Source of the DNA: Ramazzottius varieornatus
Taxonomy: Eukaryota > Tardigrada > Eutardigrada > Parachela > Ramazzottiidae
Assembly (NCBI GenBank): GCA_001949185.1
Contig: BDGG01000011.1
Span: 1,352,518 to 1,411,594, forward strand
Direction: 5' to 3'
Length of the DNA stretch: 59,077 bases
This document shows positions 21,370-38,153 of this stretch, in pieces. The notes below the pieces were generated by a model that saw only the letters and a program-made list of their open reading frames with translations, searched no databases and was not told the origin of the DNA. Numbering within the stretch: the first letter of the stretch is position 1; each line of letters opens with the position of its first letter. The translations under genes were made by a program, and so were the position numbers.

Positions 21370-21840
21370 CTACGTGCGCTCGTTTTGCAAATACATTTTC
21401 ACACAACGTTCTACTTTGGTGTGACAGACGGGGCATTTCCTAAACTGTTTTCGCGCCTTTCCGCAGTTTTCGCAAACTATCACGTGACCACACGGTGTGA
21501 CAAGGATGTCGGCGCTTCCGGTGTGACAATACACACAACCACCCACAACTCTTCCTCGTCTTCCAGATGTTTTCTCTACCAAGATCTTGCTATCTCGAAG
21601 CGCCGGCATCGAAAGCTTAATCCGGAGACCATCTTTCCTAATAGTGAGTTTCGCTGTAGCCGATCGAGCTTCGTGAAGCTTGGTTCTTGTCAGCGTCATG
21701 ACGTCACCTTGAAAATAGGAGTGATCGACAACAAACCACAGCGCACAAACCAGCGGAACCTGCAAAGCAGACGAGATACAGACGCATGCAGTCTCCACAT
21801 ACGGACCAGGTTGAAACTCAATCCTGGTACCATAAGACAT
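21370..21840 (-). CDS. Membrane-anchored RING-finger E3 ligase-like protein, third type
   Basis: An open frame from ATG 21,840 (MSYGTRIEFQPGPYVETACV) runs to TGA at 21,370 and encodes 156 residues. It has a hydrophobic segment (VPLVCALWFVV), a charged helix (about 55-90), and a C-terminal RING (CVYCHTGSADILVTPCGHVI, CENC, CPVC) followed by KVERCVKMYL. There is an alternative: TTTGCAG|GTTCCG at 21,759 is a good acceptor, so the exon may instead join an upstream hydrophobic exon near 22,000-22,180, as in the sister gene at 14.6 kb. The RING part is certain; the N-terminus is not. Confidence 0.72.
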   Translation of the reverse strand: MSYGTRIEFQPGPYVETACVCISSALQVPLVCALWFVVDHSYFQGDVMTLTRTKLHEARSATAKLTIRKDGLRIKLSMPALRDSKILVEKTSGRRGRVVGGCVYCHTGSADILVTPCGHVIVCENCGKARKQFRKCPVCHTKVERCVKMYLQNERT

Positions 21841-23333
21841 GAATAAGGATACGACGGGCAAGCCATGAGATAAGCAGGAATGGTTTTCCCTCCTTCCATG
21901 ACATTTTTCCACACGTCCCGAGTATTATCTCCGAAGCCCTCAGTTCGATCCATCGTTGAATCCAGTCGTCAATCTGGAAATAAACAGACAGACAAGTATT
22001 ACAACTCCAGGTGATGCCACATCGACATTCAAATCGCCCATAGCAAACGGACATGCAGCAGAAGTCCAAAACACTGACCCGGAAATCGCTTCGATCGTGC
22101 AGTAGAACGTGTATTTGCACAAAAGATATGCGCCAATCAAGGGCAAGACAAGCGTAGAGGACACTGCTAATGAGGGCAAACAGCTGACTGCATCAGAGAT
22201 GGCAACAGAAACCTTTCCTCACCTGCCAAGATATTCCCGAAGGCTGCTAGGACGGGAAACTAACTGTGAGGATTGGAAGTAGAGACTTGAGAATCGGAAG
22301 AAATGTCGGGTTGCAGGCTGCCCGATCAATGGCGCAGCTGGCGTCACTGCCAATCCACTTCCGGGTCCGAACTGGGATGAATGCTCGGCGGCCGCACTTC
22401 CACTACATAAATCCTAGCTTCGTAAAAGTAAAGCCAAGACACAGGGATACGGTATTAGATTTGGGGAGCACTGAAACCACTGGAAGACATGATATCAGAC
22501 ACGGAGGCCAGTTTATCTTTCTCGAGACTCTCAAACACGGTAATGACAACAGGTAGTGAACGGATGACGTGAAGTATCCGTAGATTACGATCAACAGCGC
22601 GCCACACAGTCCTGTGTTCTGTAAAGTAGGCAGCTTCTGGCAGTAGGCGGAGATTCGACGCCAACTGCTTGTTGTTCCCCTTTCGTTGTTTTGTAACTGT
22701 TTCCGTGCATGAAGTACTACAGTATTCCTGTAACTGGACTACCCGTCATCCCACGTGCGCTACTGCCGTTTCTGTCGAGGTACATATGTACTTGGCAGTA
22801 CGTAGGTTTGTGTTCAACTTTCTGTCTTGCATTTCTGTCATAAGATCCAGCAATTCTCCATCCTTGCTGACCTTGTGCACTCTACAAACCTCCTACTGGG
22901 GCACCCGTGCTACGTTCACGTTTACGATCACTCCCGGAAAACAACCTGAACTTACGGCCACGGCACAAGTTTGCACCATTTCGCTGTGGAAGTTTATGGC
23001 CGAGAATTCGGATTTGGTGACCATCCGTTCGCTTTCAGTTGTCGCTTCGGAAAGGTTTTCAAAGACACCGACGAGTCAAGTAAACCTTTATATCGCCAAG
23101 TACGTATGTAACCGTCGTTTGACATCTTGGTACCATAAAATAACTGCGACCGGCATATCCGCAAATCGAAAAAGCTCAATGGACATGAATCAAACCTGCA
23201 GGACACTGCGAAAAGCCGAAAGAAGCAGCATTTGTGAGACTTTGAAGAAAAGTTTGCCCCAATATTCAAAGAACATCACCGAAATCTGATTTTGTATGCA
23301 CAGAAAAGAATAAGAATGTCAAGAAAACAAGCA
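21841..23333. other. Gap: possible upstream RING exon and an unassigned long frame
   Basis: Near 22,000-22,180 (-) a hydrophobic frame (STLVLPLIGAYLLCKYTFYC) may be an upstream exon of the RING gene. A + strand frame at 22,669-23,289 is open for about 206 codons but starts without ATG and matches nothing I know. It overlaps what is likely the 3' flank of the ITCH-like gene, so it is not called as a gene. Confidence 0.3.
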
Positions 23334-28356
<5,023 letters not shown>

Positions 28357-29195
28357 CTTCCTGTAGTAAGGTTTGATCTACCGGAATCTTGAGACAGGAG
28401 AAATATCACAGGGAAGACGGGTGAAGTTACACATAAAAAATATGTGCACGACCGAATCAATCAGTAATCAAACGAAGGCCTCATGGGCAAACTTCCGCTC
28501 CGATTCACGATCGATATTCATGCTGCCAGTGCTCCTCTCTCTTCTGAAAACAACAGCCAAATTACATAAGATATCCGCGAACACTGACACATCTTATGTT
28601 TCTGTAAATTAGGAATTACAAAGGATTACAAGATTAAACAGGCTAACCATCGTGTCAGGCTGTTATCTATCCCTAAAAATGTTTCAAAAAATCTGTCCGT
28701 ACCTTTTCTGTTCAACCTCAGTTCCTCCCACGGGCCGGACATGTCTCCCATAGATCCAACCTTCGGAGAAGAAAAGGTGTAGAAGCAACGGAGAAACACG
28801 GAGAAATTCGGGAACAGGTGGCGAAGAAAGATACATCCACGCGTGTTATGAGTGTGGTCCGGGGATGTTATCCGATGACGGTGCTAGTCTGTACGGTAGG
28901 GAGCGCGATTTTTACACCCTCGTCCAGGGCGTAATCTCCGGTACCGCCCACCTCTGTGTTCTTTCCCGAGAAGATGTACGTACACGAACGGACCCAGTCG
29001 ATCGATCCACGTGGTTGTCTGTAAAGAATACATGTCACCCACGCGAAAATGGGCTTCAGAATGGTTCCTGCATGGCTGCTTTCAAGTTAATATTTCTCCG
29101 CAGTCTGGAAGTTTTTCGCAATCTTCGTTCGTTTTCTCGAAGGGTAGTGTAGTCTTCTTCCCGACTTCGAGACATTCTTCTTTGCAGGCAGAACC
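28357..29195. other. Shared 5' region of the ITCH-like gene and NOB1
   Basis: The two start codons lie about 840 bp apart and point away from each other. Each ATG directly follows a splice-acceptor-like sequence (CTACAG|GAAGATG on the minus strand; TTTGCAG|GCAGAACCATG on the plus strand), so untranslated first exons or spliced leaders are likely. No core promoter motif could be fixed. Confidence 0.45.
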
Positions 29196-31723
29196 ATGGA
29201 TCCTTTCAGGAGCCCGGAACTGCGAGTTGGACACCTGGTTGTGGACGCTGGAGGCTTCATCAAGCACGTGGAAATTCTGGTGAATATTTCTGTCCTCGCA
29301 TTGCCGTTCTTCGCTTCATTCTGCCTTTCTTCTGTAGAATCTAGGTGAAAAGATTTACACGCTACATGAAGTCGTCGCCGAAATCCGGGACAAAGTGACG
29401 AGAGAACGTCTCGCTGTCTTGCCATACGAGCTTCATTTCCGTGAACCGCCAGTCGAACTTATCCGAATGGGTAAATAATTTTGACGTCGGCGAACGATTT
29501 CACCCAGATGGTTATCAGAGGTGGCACACGTCTTCATTGTTGGTGGATGGTGGCATGCGCCGCTTGGAAAGACAATCTTGCCGAGTTCCCAAGTGACGCA
29601 CGTTCTTGTTATTGTTACCTGCCCGGGTGCGCCACTTGGGGAATCATCTGGGTGAATTCGTTTGCCGACGTTCCAGTTTTTGCGTCCCTTCCGTCATGCG
29701 TGCTGGTTCCATAGGGAAGATGGATCAAATCTTTCATATCGAAGCCGTACTGCTAGAATATCATGTGGGTTATAACTACCGCTCTTTCGACCACTGCGAA
29801 GAGTGGCTTTAAAACTGCACCACAGTCCGCAGTGCTTAAACTATTATTCGCTCACTTGATTGTTGATTTGTTCGTTGTGTTATCATCGTTTTATTTCCGC
29901 AGTGACGGAATTCGCCAAGAAGACTGGAGACTACGCCAGTCTATCTGCGACCGATATCAAAGTCATGGCTTTGACTTTACTGCTGGAACAGGAAAATGGA
30001 GGACTGGACCACATCCATTTGGAACCGTCCAAAATCAGAGTAAGGAATGAAATTCGAATTTAGTTTGATTTAGTATTTTATTAACACTTAGTTTGTTTTT
30101 CTTACTTTAGACGTTCGTCCATTCCGCTTCGTCTTCGGTTACTGCCGAGGCAGTTCGACAGTCGGGTAGCACGCCTGGATTCTTTCTTCCCAAAGCCGAT
30201 GAGAAGTCGCTCCAGTCATCGAGAAAGAACTCTGAAAGTGTGACGGTTGATTCGAGTCAGCCGATCAATGGAGTTGACGAAATCAATCAACGGCTGGCTC
30301 AGCTCGATACGGAAGCTGAGCCGCAAGCTGAGCCGGAAGCTACTCCGTTCTCAGATCCCGACGACTGGTCTTCTTCCGAAGAAGCGGATAACGGGCAGAT
30401 ACGTGACGAACAGCAACCCGATGAAAGACTGAGCGAAGGAGTGAAGGAAGAGACGGAAGAAAATAAGGACGGAGAAGCTCGTAAGAAAATTATGACAGGA
30501 AGAACGGAAAATATAAATTTGCAAGAAATTCGATCCGCGTGGGTTCAAAATTTTTTTGGCTTCTTTGAGAAGATGAAGATGACGATGACGTTGGGTGGAT
30601 AACACCGCAGAACGTTAAGTCAATCTACAAGAAGATGGGCATGGAGAAGGAAGCGCCGAGCAAAGAGTGCAAAGTGGCTTGTCTCACGACAGATTTCTCC
30701 GTCCAGGTAACCCTTGCGTAAACCTGTTGTTTTTGTGTTTGGTTTGTCAAGGAGAGGGAAAGAATTTCGTATTAGATGTAACTTGGTTTATAGAATGTGA
30801 TGATGCAAATGGGTATGCGAGTTATCGGTGTGGACGGTTTCCTCATCAAGTCGCTACGGTCTTACGTCTTTCGATGCTTCGCCTGTTTCAAGTAAGCTTC
30901 CTAAATATTCTGAAATAACCCGAGTTTATCTTCGGTAAAGTTTGGGTCGATGTTAAATGGTCTTTTTAGAGTAACGCACAATATGGCAAAGAAGTTTTGC
31001 CCGTCGTGTGGAAACTCCACTCTGAAGCGAGTCTGCATGACCGTGGATAAGAACGGCAAGCCAAAATACCACATATCCACTAAAAGACCAATAAATATCC
31101 GTGGAACAAAGGTAAGACGAGCGTGGGAGTTCGGCAAACAAACCCAGCCAGATCGTTCCTAAGTGGCGCGTGTTGTCAGTGTTGTCGGCTGGTAGCGTGT
31201 GCCACTTGCATAAATGGTCCTGCCGTGTGAGTGGCGCACGTTTTAAGTGTTGTTGGCTGGGTGCGTGCGCCATTCAATCTTGTCGAGCCTGTCAAGTGAC
31301 GCACTCTTCCAGCAATACTTGCTCGGAGAGTGCGCCACTCGCAGAATCGATTTGATCGAGTTCCTTTTTAAGGAACTTCTCAGCATATCATGTGGTGGCT
31401 TGTGAGTTCATTAAGTGATGAAGAACTTTTTTAAATTTTTTGTGTGCTTTTAGTTTTCGTTGCCGTTGCCGAAAGGAGGGAAACACGCAGTGAACCCTCT
31501 TTTGTGCGAAGACCAACCTCAGCCGCATTTCTGTGCCTCCAAGAAAGCTCTAGAAAAGTTGAATGTTTTTGACCCTGATTATGTTGCTCGAGACTCGCCT
31601 TTTCTACTGAATGATCTGACCAGTCGGGCTTCTCTGTTGGGTCGACGTGGACCTAGCAAGTTTTGTGAAACTCAACCGTGGATGACCAAGAACCCCAACG
31701 CCGCTAGGCGGCCACGAAAGTGA
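29196..31723 (+). CDS. NOB1: NOB1, pre-40S ribosome PIN-domain endonuclease
   Basis: NOB1 makes the final cut at the 3' end of 18S rRNA in cytoplasmic pre-40S particles. Eight exons (29196-29279, 29338-29470, 29903-30039, 30111-30480, 30570-30706, 30794-30891, 30970-31111, 31454-31723) join to 456 residues. The N-terminal PIN domain shows LVVDAGGFIK, EIRDKVTRERL and GDYASLSATDIKVMALTLLL. An acidic Ser/Glu-rich insert (about 125-240) precedes VGWITPQN. The zinc ribbon has CFAC and CPSCGN, and the C-terminal block LPKGGKHAVNPL and PDYVARDSPF is typical. The length is slightly above the human 412 because of the acidic insert. The acceptor of exon 5 (TTTGAG) is weak and could be shifted by 3 bases. 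Introns 2 and 7 contain hairpin repeats. Confidence 0.96.
29516..29648. repeat. Two tandem hairpin repeats in NOB1 intron 2
   Basis: AGGTGGCACACGTC...GGCATGCGCCGCTTGG and CAAGTGACGCACGTTC...GGGTGCGCCACTTGG are joined by CAATCTTGCCGAGTTCC. Confidence 0.65.
31158..31341. repeat. Three tandem hairpin repeats in NOB1 intron 7
   Basis: The units start at about 31,161, 31,229 and 31,294, so the period is about 66 bp. Each has arms of the AAGTGGCGCACG / CGTGCGCCACTT type and a loop containing TGTTGGCTGG or a variant. This is the last and most regular array of the family in the window. Confidence 0.75.
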
Positions 31724-32309
31724 TTTGTCTGCTTTGCTTGACCATTGAATGAAAGATTCTTTGTGGCTCTAACAATTGACCTGGAACCGTGTCACGCCAG
31801 TGAATGTAACCAACAGTGACCTCTCCATCTTGTGGCGTAGTCGTCCGCGTTCGAGCGGTACTTATGGTTTCAAGTCGCTGGGTAACAGAGACCATCCCAT
31901 GTGGTCTCGGGAAATGGTGGCGGTACAGTACATGGTTTTCACATGTTGCGAGCTTAGGTTAAGGTTACGTTCAAGTGATGAATTGAAGCTTGGAAGACAG
32001 ACAGCATTAACTGTTTGTCGCAACCTGGATGAACGACTCAGACGAGCTGGCTATCGCGCGAACCGATATGTGGAACATTACGAGATGACCGATAGCAATG
32101 ACAGCTCGCGGACTTGGCCATCTGATAACACCGGGGCAGAACACATATAGTGACGACTAACCTTTCCGGTCCTGAATCCTGTCAATCTTGCTAAGCGTCC
32201 AGTCCACATGGTTTGAGTGCGGAATTTCTGGTGGGAAAGGGAAAGTGAATTTGAGCCTTTCTCCGTTAAAAGTCGGCCTGGGCTAGTGGCTGCTGGAATC
32301 ACACCGACA
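31724..32309. other. Intergenic gap, no gene seen
   Basis: This gap lies between NOB1 and the carboxypeptidase, both on the + strand. No coding family or repeat is recognised. Confidence 0.45.
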
Positions 32310-34022
32310 ATGGCTTCTCGTATCTGGGCTGGACTTTTGTGGTCATCTTTTTTCGTTGTATCTCTGAGTGCAGTCGCCGAAGGTGGACAGAACATTGAAG
32401 ATTTTGTGCAGAAACGACCGGCATGTAAAGCCAAATATTTCAAGCAGAAGCTGGATCATTTCAGGTAGCGTATGTATTGTCCGTCGTTAATCTTCCCCCG
32501 AAGTCCAAACCCCATCTCTGTGGGTTTCTTTCTTCGGTTCACATTCGATACGCTGATATACATACAAGGCTTTCCTTTACAGTTTTCGGAAACAGCATGT
32601 CTTCGAGCAACGGTACGTCGTCTGCCCCGAAGAATGGAAAGAAGGCGGCCCTATTCTTTTCTACACTGGCAACGAAGGCGACATTATGCTCTTTCTCAAC
32701 AACACCGGCTTCATGTTCGAAATGGCCAAGGAGCTCTCCGCCATGGTCATTTTTGCCGAACATCGCTACTACGGCCGATCTATCCCCTTTGACGGGAAGA
32801 CCCTCAACGCCACCACACTCCCTTGGCTAACTTCCACCCAGGCCCTGGCTGACTACAACGACCTCATCATTAGTCTAAAGTCTATCATCAACGGGGCCAA
32901 GAATTCACCGGTCATTGCAGTAGGTCAGTGTTATCAACCACACTGTCTAGTTTTTACTGGACATGACCAGATAACACTCCTCACGTATCAGCTTGCAAAA
33001 GATAATTAATTTCTCTTTTGGCTGTCTTGTCAGGTGGTAGTTACGGTGGTATGTTAGCCGCGTGGATGCGAATGAAGTATCCAGCGACCATTCTTGGCGC
33101 CTTGTCCAGTTCCGCTCCGATCCTCCAGTTCGGTGACACCCTCCCCTGCAACACGTTCGCGCAGATCGCAACGAGAGACTATCAGCAAGCGTCGCAAACC
33201 TGCGTGGATACCATTAAGCGATCATGGGGCATTATAGCTGATCTCTGGCGAACTCAAGACGGCCGTGACTGGCTGAAAGACACCTTCCACATCTGTAACG
33301 CTCTGGACAACGACAAGATCAAGATGGAAGACTTCCGTGTGTGGCTCTTCGCCGGATGGACCTACATGGCCATGACCGACTACCCATATCCCACCAGCTT
33401 CCTTAAACCACTGCCCGGTTGGCCTGTCAAAGAAGCCTGTAAATTCCTCAACGATGGCAGTCATTTCCAGACAGATCGGGCCTTGTTGAAAGGTATCTTC
33501 AAGGGCATATCGGTGTATTTCAACTACACAGGCGCAGTGAAGACTTGTTTCAACTTGAGTGAGTCTTCGACGGGTTCAGCGCTTGGCGAAATTCAATGGG
33601 ACTACCAGGCTTGTTCGGAGGTCGTCATACCGGATTGTACGGATGGCAAGACGGATATGTTCTACAGCAGACCGTGGAACAAGACGGAGTACGCCGCCAA
33701 CTGTAGGAAGAACTTTGGGGTAAAGACGAATTTTGATGCGGCCTTGAGAGAATACGGAGGGAGTAATTTGAAGTATCACAGTAATATCATCTTTTCCAAT
33801 GGGCAACTGGACCCGTGGTCAGGAGGAGGGGTGCTGACAGCGCCGTCGCCCACCATCACGGTTATTCTGATCGAGGATGGTGCCCATCATTTGGACTTGA
33901 GAGCGTCACATCCCAAGGACCCGCAGTCGGTCATCGCGGCCAGGGCGCAAGAGGTTGGCATCATTAAGAGGTGGATAAAGTCAGCCCAGACGGTGGAGAA
34001 CGATCTCGATGATACCTGGTGA
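32310..34022 (+). CDS. PRCP: Lysosomal Pro-X carboxypeptidase (S28 serine peptidase)
   Basis: This enzyme removes C-terminal residues that follow proline, in lysosomes. Exons 32310-32464, 32583-32923 and 33034-34022 join to 494 residues, against 496 in human PRCP. A signal peptide (MASRIWAGLLWSSFFVVSLS) is followed by the S28 opening FKQKLDHF. FYTGNEGD and FAEHRYYGRS are family signatures. The catalytic serine is Ser168 in GGSYGG, the aspartate is Asp425 in NGQLDPWSGG, and the histidine is His450 or His451 in GAHHLDLR. All three are present, so the enzyme should be active. N-glycosylation sequons are visible. The splice joins are clean. Confidence 0.96.
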
Positions 34023-34511
34023 ACATGATATTGCTGGAATATAGTTGGGATATTTCCTAGCTTGCCACAAATCTCTTTTGTTTAATTACTTTTGACATAT
34101 ACCCGTTTATGATTCTCTTTCACAGCTCTCTCTTCAGCGTACTCATTGCTGAAGTGCTTCAACCTCACAGTAATCTTATTCTTTTTTCGGTTTGTGCTGT
34201 TGTACTTTTGGTTTTTATGTCCATCCTCGGAATTAAGCGCTCTTCGGACGACAACAGTTTTAAGGTCAGACAACCAGAACTCGCATCTTTTAGTGAGATT
34301 GCGTGACTTTAACCAACAGGCTTACATTTAGTAAAGGCAACGAAAGCATGAAGCATCAGTACACGCAGGACGAGAAATTCTGGTGCAGGCCTTTTCGCTG
34401 CGGCGCACGTACGTACGCCACAAATTCACACCAGTCCACTTTTCGGCAGTTTTCTACAGTTGAGTTTTCGTTTTGCCGTCGTTTCCGCCTGGCCCATAAT
34501 TTGTACATAGC
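34023..34511. other. Intergenic gap before the transposon
   Basis: At about 34,430-34,500 the sequence weakly resembles the interior of the GAAGGGAAAGTTTGGA foldback family (44.65 and 50.59 kb). No gene is seen. Confidence 0.35.
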
Positions 34512-34513
34512 TA

Positions 34514-37453
34514 CGAGGAGGAGGCAGTGGAGTGGACACCCCAAAAATTGACATCGGAGTGGACACAGCCATAACCCAGTAACCGATGGGTCGATTTGCT
34601 TTGCTTATTGCTCAAACGACAGATAAAACCTTAACAACTTGTTTGCTACCACACAAAAGCTGAGAGAGTTTCCAGAACGTCAGATTTTTCGTTCGCGAGC
34701 AGGAAGACTCGAACCAATGTTAAAGAGCCTACGACAGAAAGTCACAAAGGGCCGCCAGAGGCGCGCATGTCTTCGCTTGCTGTCATGATGACTACGTCAC
34801 CGGGCATTTTCATGCTCTCTAATGCCGTCTGAATGAAAGAAATCGTCTTGATGACGTACTTCCGACAGAATTTTCATTTCGCACGGTATGGTGATGGACT
34901 ACTGTGCCAAATATCATAAAGGATTCCTGTAAGTTGTAACTCATCTTCCTGATCTTTATGATGGCTTCTTCCAAACTCAAGACTGCTGCCGAGGTCAGCA
35001 GAGAACTAATGGATTCTGCTCTCTACGCGGTAAAGAAATCTGGAGTAAGCAAGAAGCTTGCGGCGAAGCTCTTTGGAGTGTCTCGAACGACGCTCGGCAG
35101 ACGTCTCCAGAATCCGCGTCCAGAACGACATGGTGGCCGAACAAAGTTTCCAGCTCAGGTGGAAGACGAGCTCGTGGATCTGCTCACTTCTTGCTGTATC
35201 ATGGGGATTCCCCTTAATCGCTATCACTGCTACCAGCTGTTTTCCCAGGTTGCAATTGAACTAGGTAAGGGAAACGTTCCAACAAAATCAGCCGATCTAA
35301 AATCATCCTGTTATTCAATTCTGTTTTGTTCAGGCTTGAAGAACACGGCATGTTCGTCCACGTCGTTCAAGAATTTCTTGAAGCGGCACAAATCTCTTTC
35401 CTTACGGATTAGTCACGCTTCTAACCGAAAACAAAACCGAGAGTGGACCATGGAAGTTTGCGAGCAGTATATCTCCAAGTTGCAAAAACTAAAAGATGGA
35501 GGATTCCTCGATGCACCTGAACAGATCTGGAATCTCGACGAGACCGCTTTTGACACCTCGCAAGTCGCCGATACGGTGGTTGGGGTAAAAGGACTGAAGC
35601 TGGTTCCTTCGCAGTTCAACGGTAATGCCAAAGAATGTGTTACAGTTCTTCCATGTGGAAATGCAGCCGGACTTCAACTAAAGTTTCTCGCCTTGTATTC
35701 GGGAAAACTGCACATTCAGTCTCGCCTACAAGATACCCATAACATGTGTTATCATGCTGTGAACGTGTCTGGCTACATGGATCAGTTGATATTCGCAAAC
35801 TATGTCAAGACGGTCGTGTTTCCGGCCATGACTGCTGAAAAGGTATGTGATCATGAATGCCGCTCATGACGTCACGAAGACCCGGCCTAAGTACGAACAA
35901 AACTTCGTCACGTCATGCGTGTGATAGCGAATTGCGGGATTCCCCGAATGTGACAGTTTCATCTTACAGAACGTGATTTTCGTGGATGGACACTTTTCCC
36001 ATGTCAACAACTTGTTGCTTGTTCGTTATTGCCGGGACCACTTCAAAGAAACTGGTGTTGAAGTGCAGATCTTCTGCTTTTCTTCGGGCCAAACCTCTCG
36101 GCTGCAGCCTTTTGACGTTTCAGCGTTCGGTCCAATGAAAAAGAAATGGAACGAACATCTACGCAATCGTCGAATCAAAAAAGGCATCGTACGTTAGAGA
36201 ACCCTTGATTTATTCGTCCTGACACTCCATTCAAAGTTAACGCCCAGATTCTCCCCTTTTAGGTCACAAAAGACACTTTCCTCTCGCATTTAGTTATGCT
36301 ATGGTTCAAGACGGAAGGATGCCCCGAACAGTTTGCTTTCGACGTAGGACCCACTCTGCAGTCAGGATTTGCTCGGTGCGGCCTATACCCTTTCAGTCCA
36401 GTAACCATTCGAGCAACCGTGAAGCCTTTTAACGACCCAACCGTCCTAGAAAGCGGAATCCGCACAATTGAACCAGACCAAAATCACGATGAACTGTTTG
36501 AGCTGCTGGCAAGAAGATACCACATTACTTCTAGCGACCACCACGCGGAAGTAAAAGAATTCGTTGAGAACGTGCAGCGCGGAGTAACTCCGGCCAGTGC
36601 ACTCGCCCGTGCACTGGCGAAATCTTTGATGGACGATGCGCCGAGAAAAAAACGACTGCAGAAGAACACCATGCTCAACCTTAAGGCTGGCGCACTGATC
36701 ACGTCCGATGAGTTCGTGGAGACGGTGGAGAAAATGCAAGCGGATTCCGCAGCCAAGAAAGCTGCGTTGAAGGCGGCGGATGCTGCTACAAAAGCAGCCT
36801 CTAAAGCAGCAGGAAAAGTAACAGCGAGTGCTGCGGAGAAGGCGGCGAGAAAAGCGGAGAAAGCAGCTGTGAAAGTCGCAGAGAAAACGGCGAAGGCAGC
36901 AGAAAAAGCAGCTACGCAGGCTGCAAAGGCAGTGGAGAAAGCTGCTGCGAAACTCGCTGCTCGGGATGCCAAATTGTCAAGAATACAAAAGCGAAAGACT
37001 GTCGATGATATACCACCACCGAAGAGAGCAAGAAAAGAAACGTGCAAAGCGTAACCGAAAGGGCTTCTGAGCTTAACTTTAATACGGCGGAATCCGCAGT
37101 TAGTACGAGATTTTTGCCACTTTTCTGACCAGTCCCAAATTTGCCTCTGACCGTTTTATATTGTGTGTAAGAGCAAGGTGCCTGTTCTAATTAGATAAGT
37201 GCGGAGTAAGTTACTCTGTTGGATGCGGAGATAAAAGCTTTCCCAGTCGGTCAGAAGAACTGTGAAGTCTGTGATGGATGCACCAGCGAAAGTGATGCCG
37301 CATCTGAAATTGTCAATACCGGACCGCGCCAAAACAATACCGCAGTTCTTTTGCGGTACCAAAAGCCAACTACATGTGCTGCCATCGCATACCGCAGAGT
37401 GTGTCCACTCCGATGTCAAATTTTGGGGTGTCCACTCCATTGCCGCCTCCTCG
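34514..37453 (+). mobile_element. Near-complete pogo/Tigger-like DNA transposon
   Basis: The element is about 2.94 kb. Its left end CGAGGAGGAGGCAGTGGAGT and right end (reverse complement CGAGGAGGCGGCAATGGAGT) form inverted repeats that continue for about 55 bp with few mismatches. Each end is flanked by TA (34,512-34,513 and 37,454-37,455), the target duplication expected for pogo and other Tc1/mariner-superfamily elements. It contains one transposase gene in the same orientation with no internal stop in the spliced frame. Confidence 0.88.
34958..37054 (+). CDS. Pogo/Tigger-like DDE transposase with Ala/Lys-rich tail
   Basis: Exons 34958-35264, 35334-35842, 35970-36188 and 36263-37054 join in frame to 608 residues. 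An N-terminal helix-turn-helix (SKKLAAKLFGVSRTTLGRRL) should bind the transposon ends. Catalytic acidic residues lie in WNLDETAF, FVDGHFSH and LQPFDVSAFGPMKKKW. This is the DDE_1 superfamily pattern, with 42 residues between the second and third Asp, longer than usual for Tigger. The last 90 or so residues are almost only Ala and Lys (KAAEKAARKAEKAAVK), like histone H1 tails, then a basic PPPKRARK signal. The three introns are spliced out with normal sites. It may still be active, since no frame damage is visible. Confidence 0.88.
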
Positions 37454-37455
37454 TA

Positions 37456-38153
37456 TTGATTTCTCGACTTGCGTGTTTTGATATGATCGGCCCAGATCCC
37501 GATGAGTTTTCTTGCCTTAATTCGAAATGAAAACCCAACTTAATTGCGATCAGTCCATTGCGTACTCTGCAACCATTGGGATCATTGACTGTGTTTTCCC
37601 AACTAAGTAAAGCTCCTTCAGGCTTCAGTTTGCTGGACAACTTTTTCCGGCCAAGTATTATATCGTCATGCGTACAAGCGGGACTTACGGTATGAAATGA
37701 ATATTTGGTTGAGACGAGGCAGGCAAGCTCATGTTAGTGCTGTATGCACTTCCTGGTTCGCTGTTTTGTCTAGACTGCATGAGTAGTCAACCGACTCACC
37801 GGCCTAGTTCGTACCCGCAGGGCGATGCTTTCACGTACCGCAATAACATGATGATGGCAACCAGATAGACCCCACAACACGCGGAAGTGAGGGAGTCGGA
37901 CTTGCAGCGAACGTATTTACAGCCTGATCACTGTGATCGGCAAAGGCTGCGGAGTCAGCAGCAAGCACTGAATGGAACTCATGGAATCTAGGCACTGCAT
38001 AGCCAAGCCTTTGCTCGACGTCTCTCTTCCTCTTCAGCCTTCGCAGCATGTGCGGACATTAAAGATACAGCTGTTGTTGAATGCTTCACAAAGGTGTTAA
38101 ATACAGTAAATTGTCGTAGTCAACCGGAAGTATCGTTTTTTTGCCTCGAGAAG
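37456..38153. other. Intergenic gap, no gene seen
   Basis: A basic minus-strand frame (about 37,831-38,049) has no family similarity and is not called. No repeat is recognised. Confidence 0.4.

Noticed and set aside
22669-23289. 206-codon open frame on the + strand
   Set aside because: No ATG at its beginning, no family similarity, and it overlaps the expected 3' flank of the ITCH-like gene.
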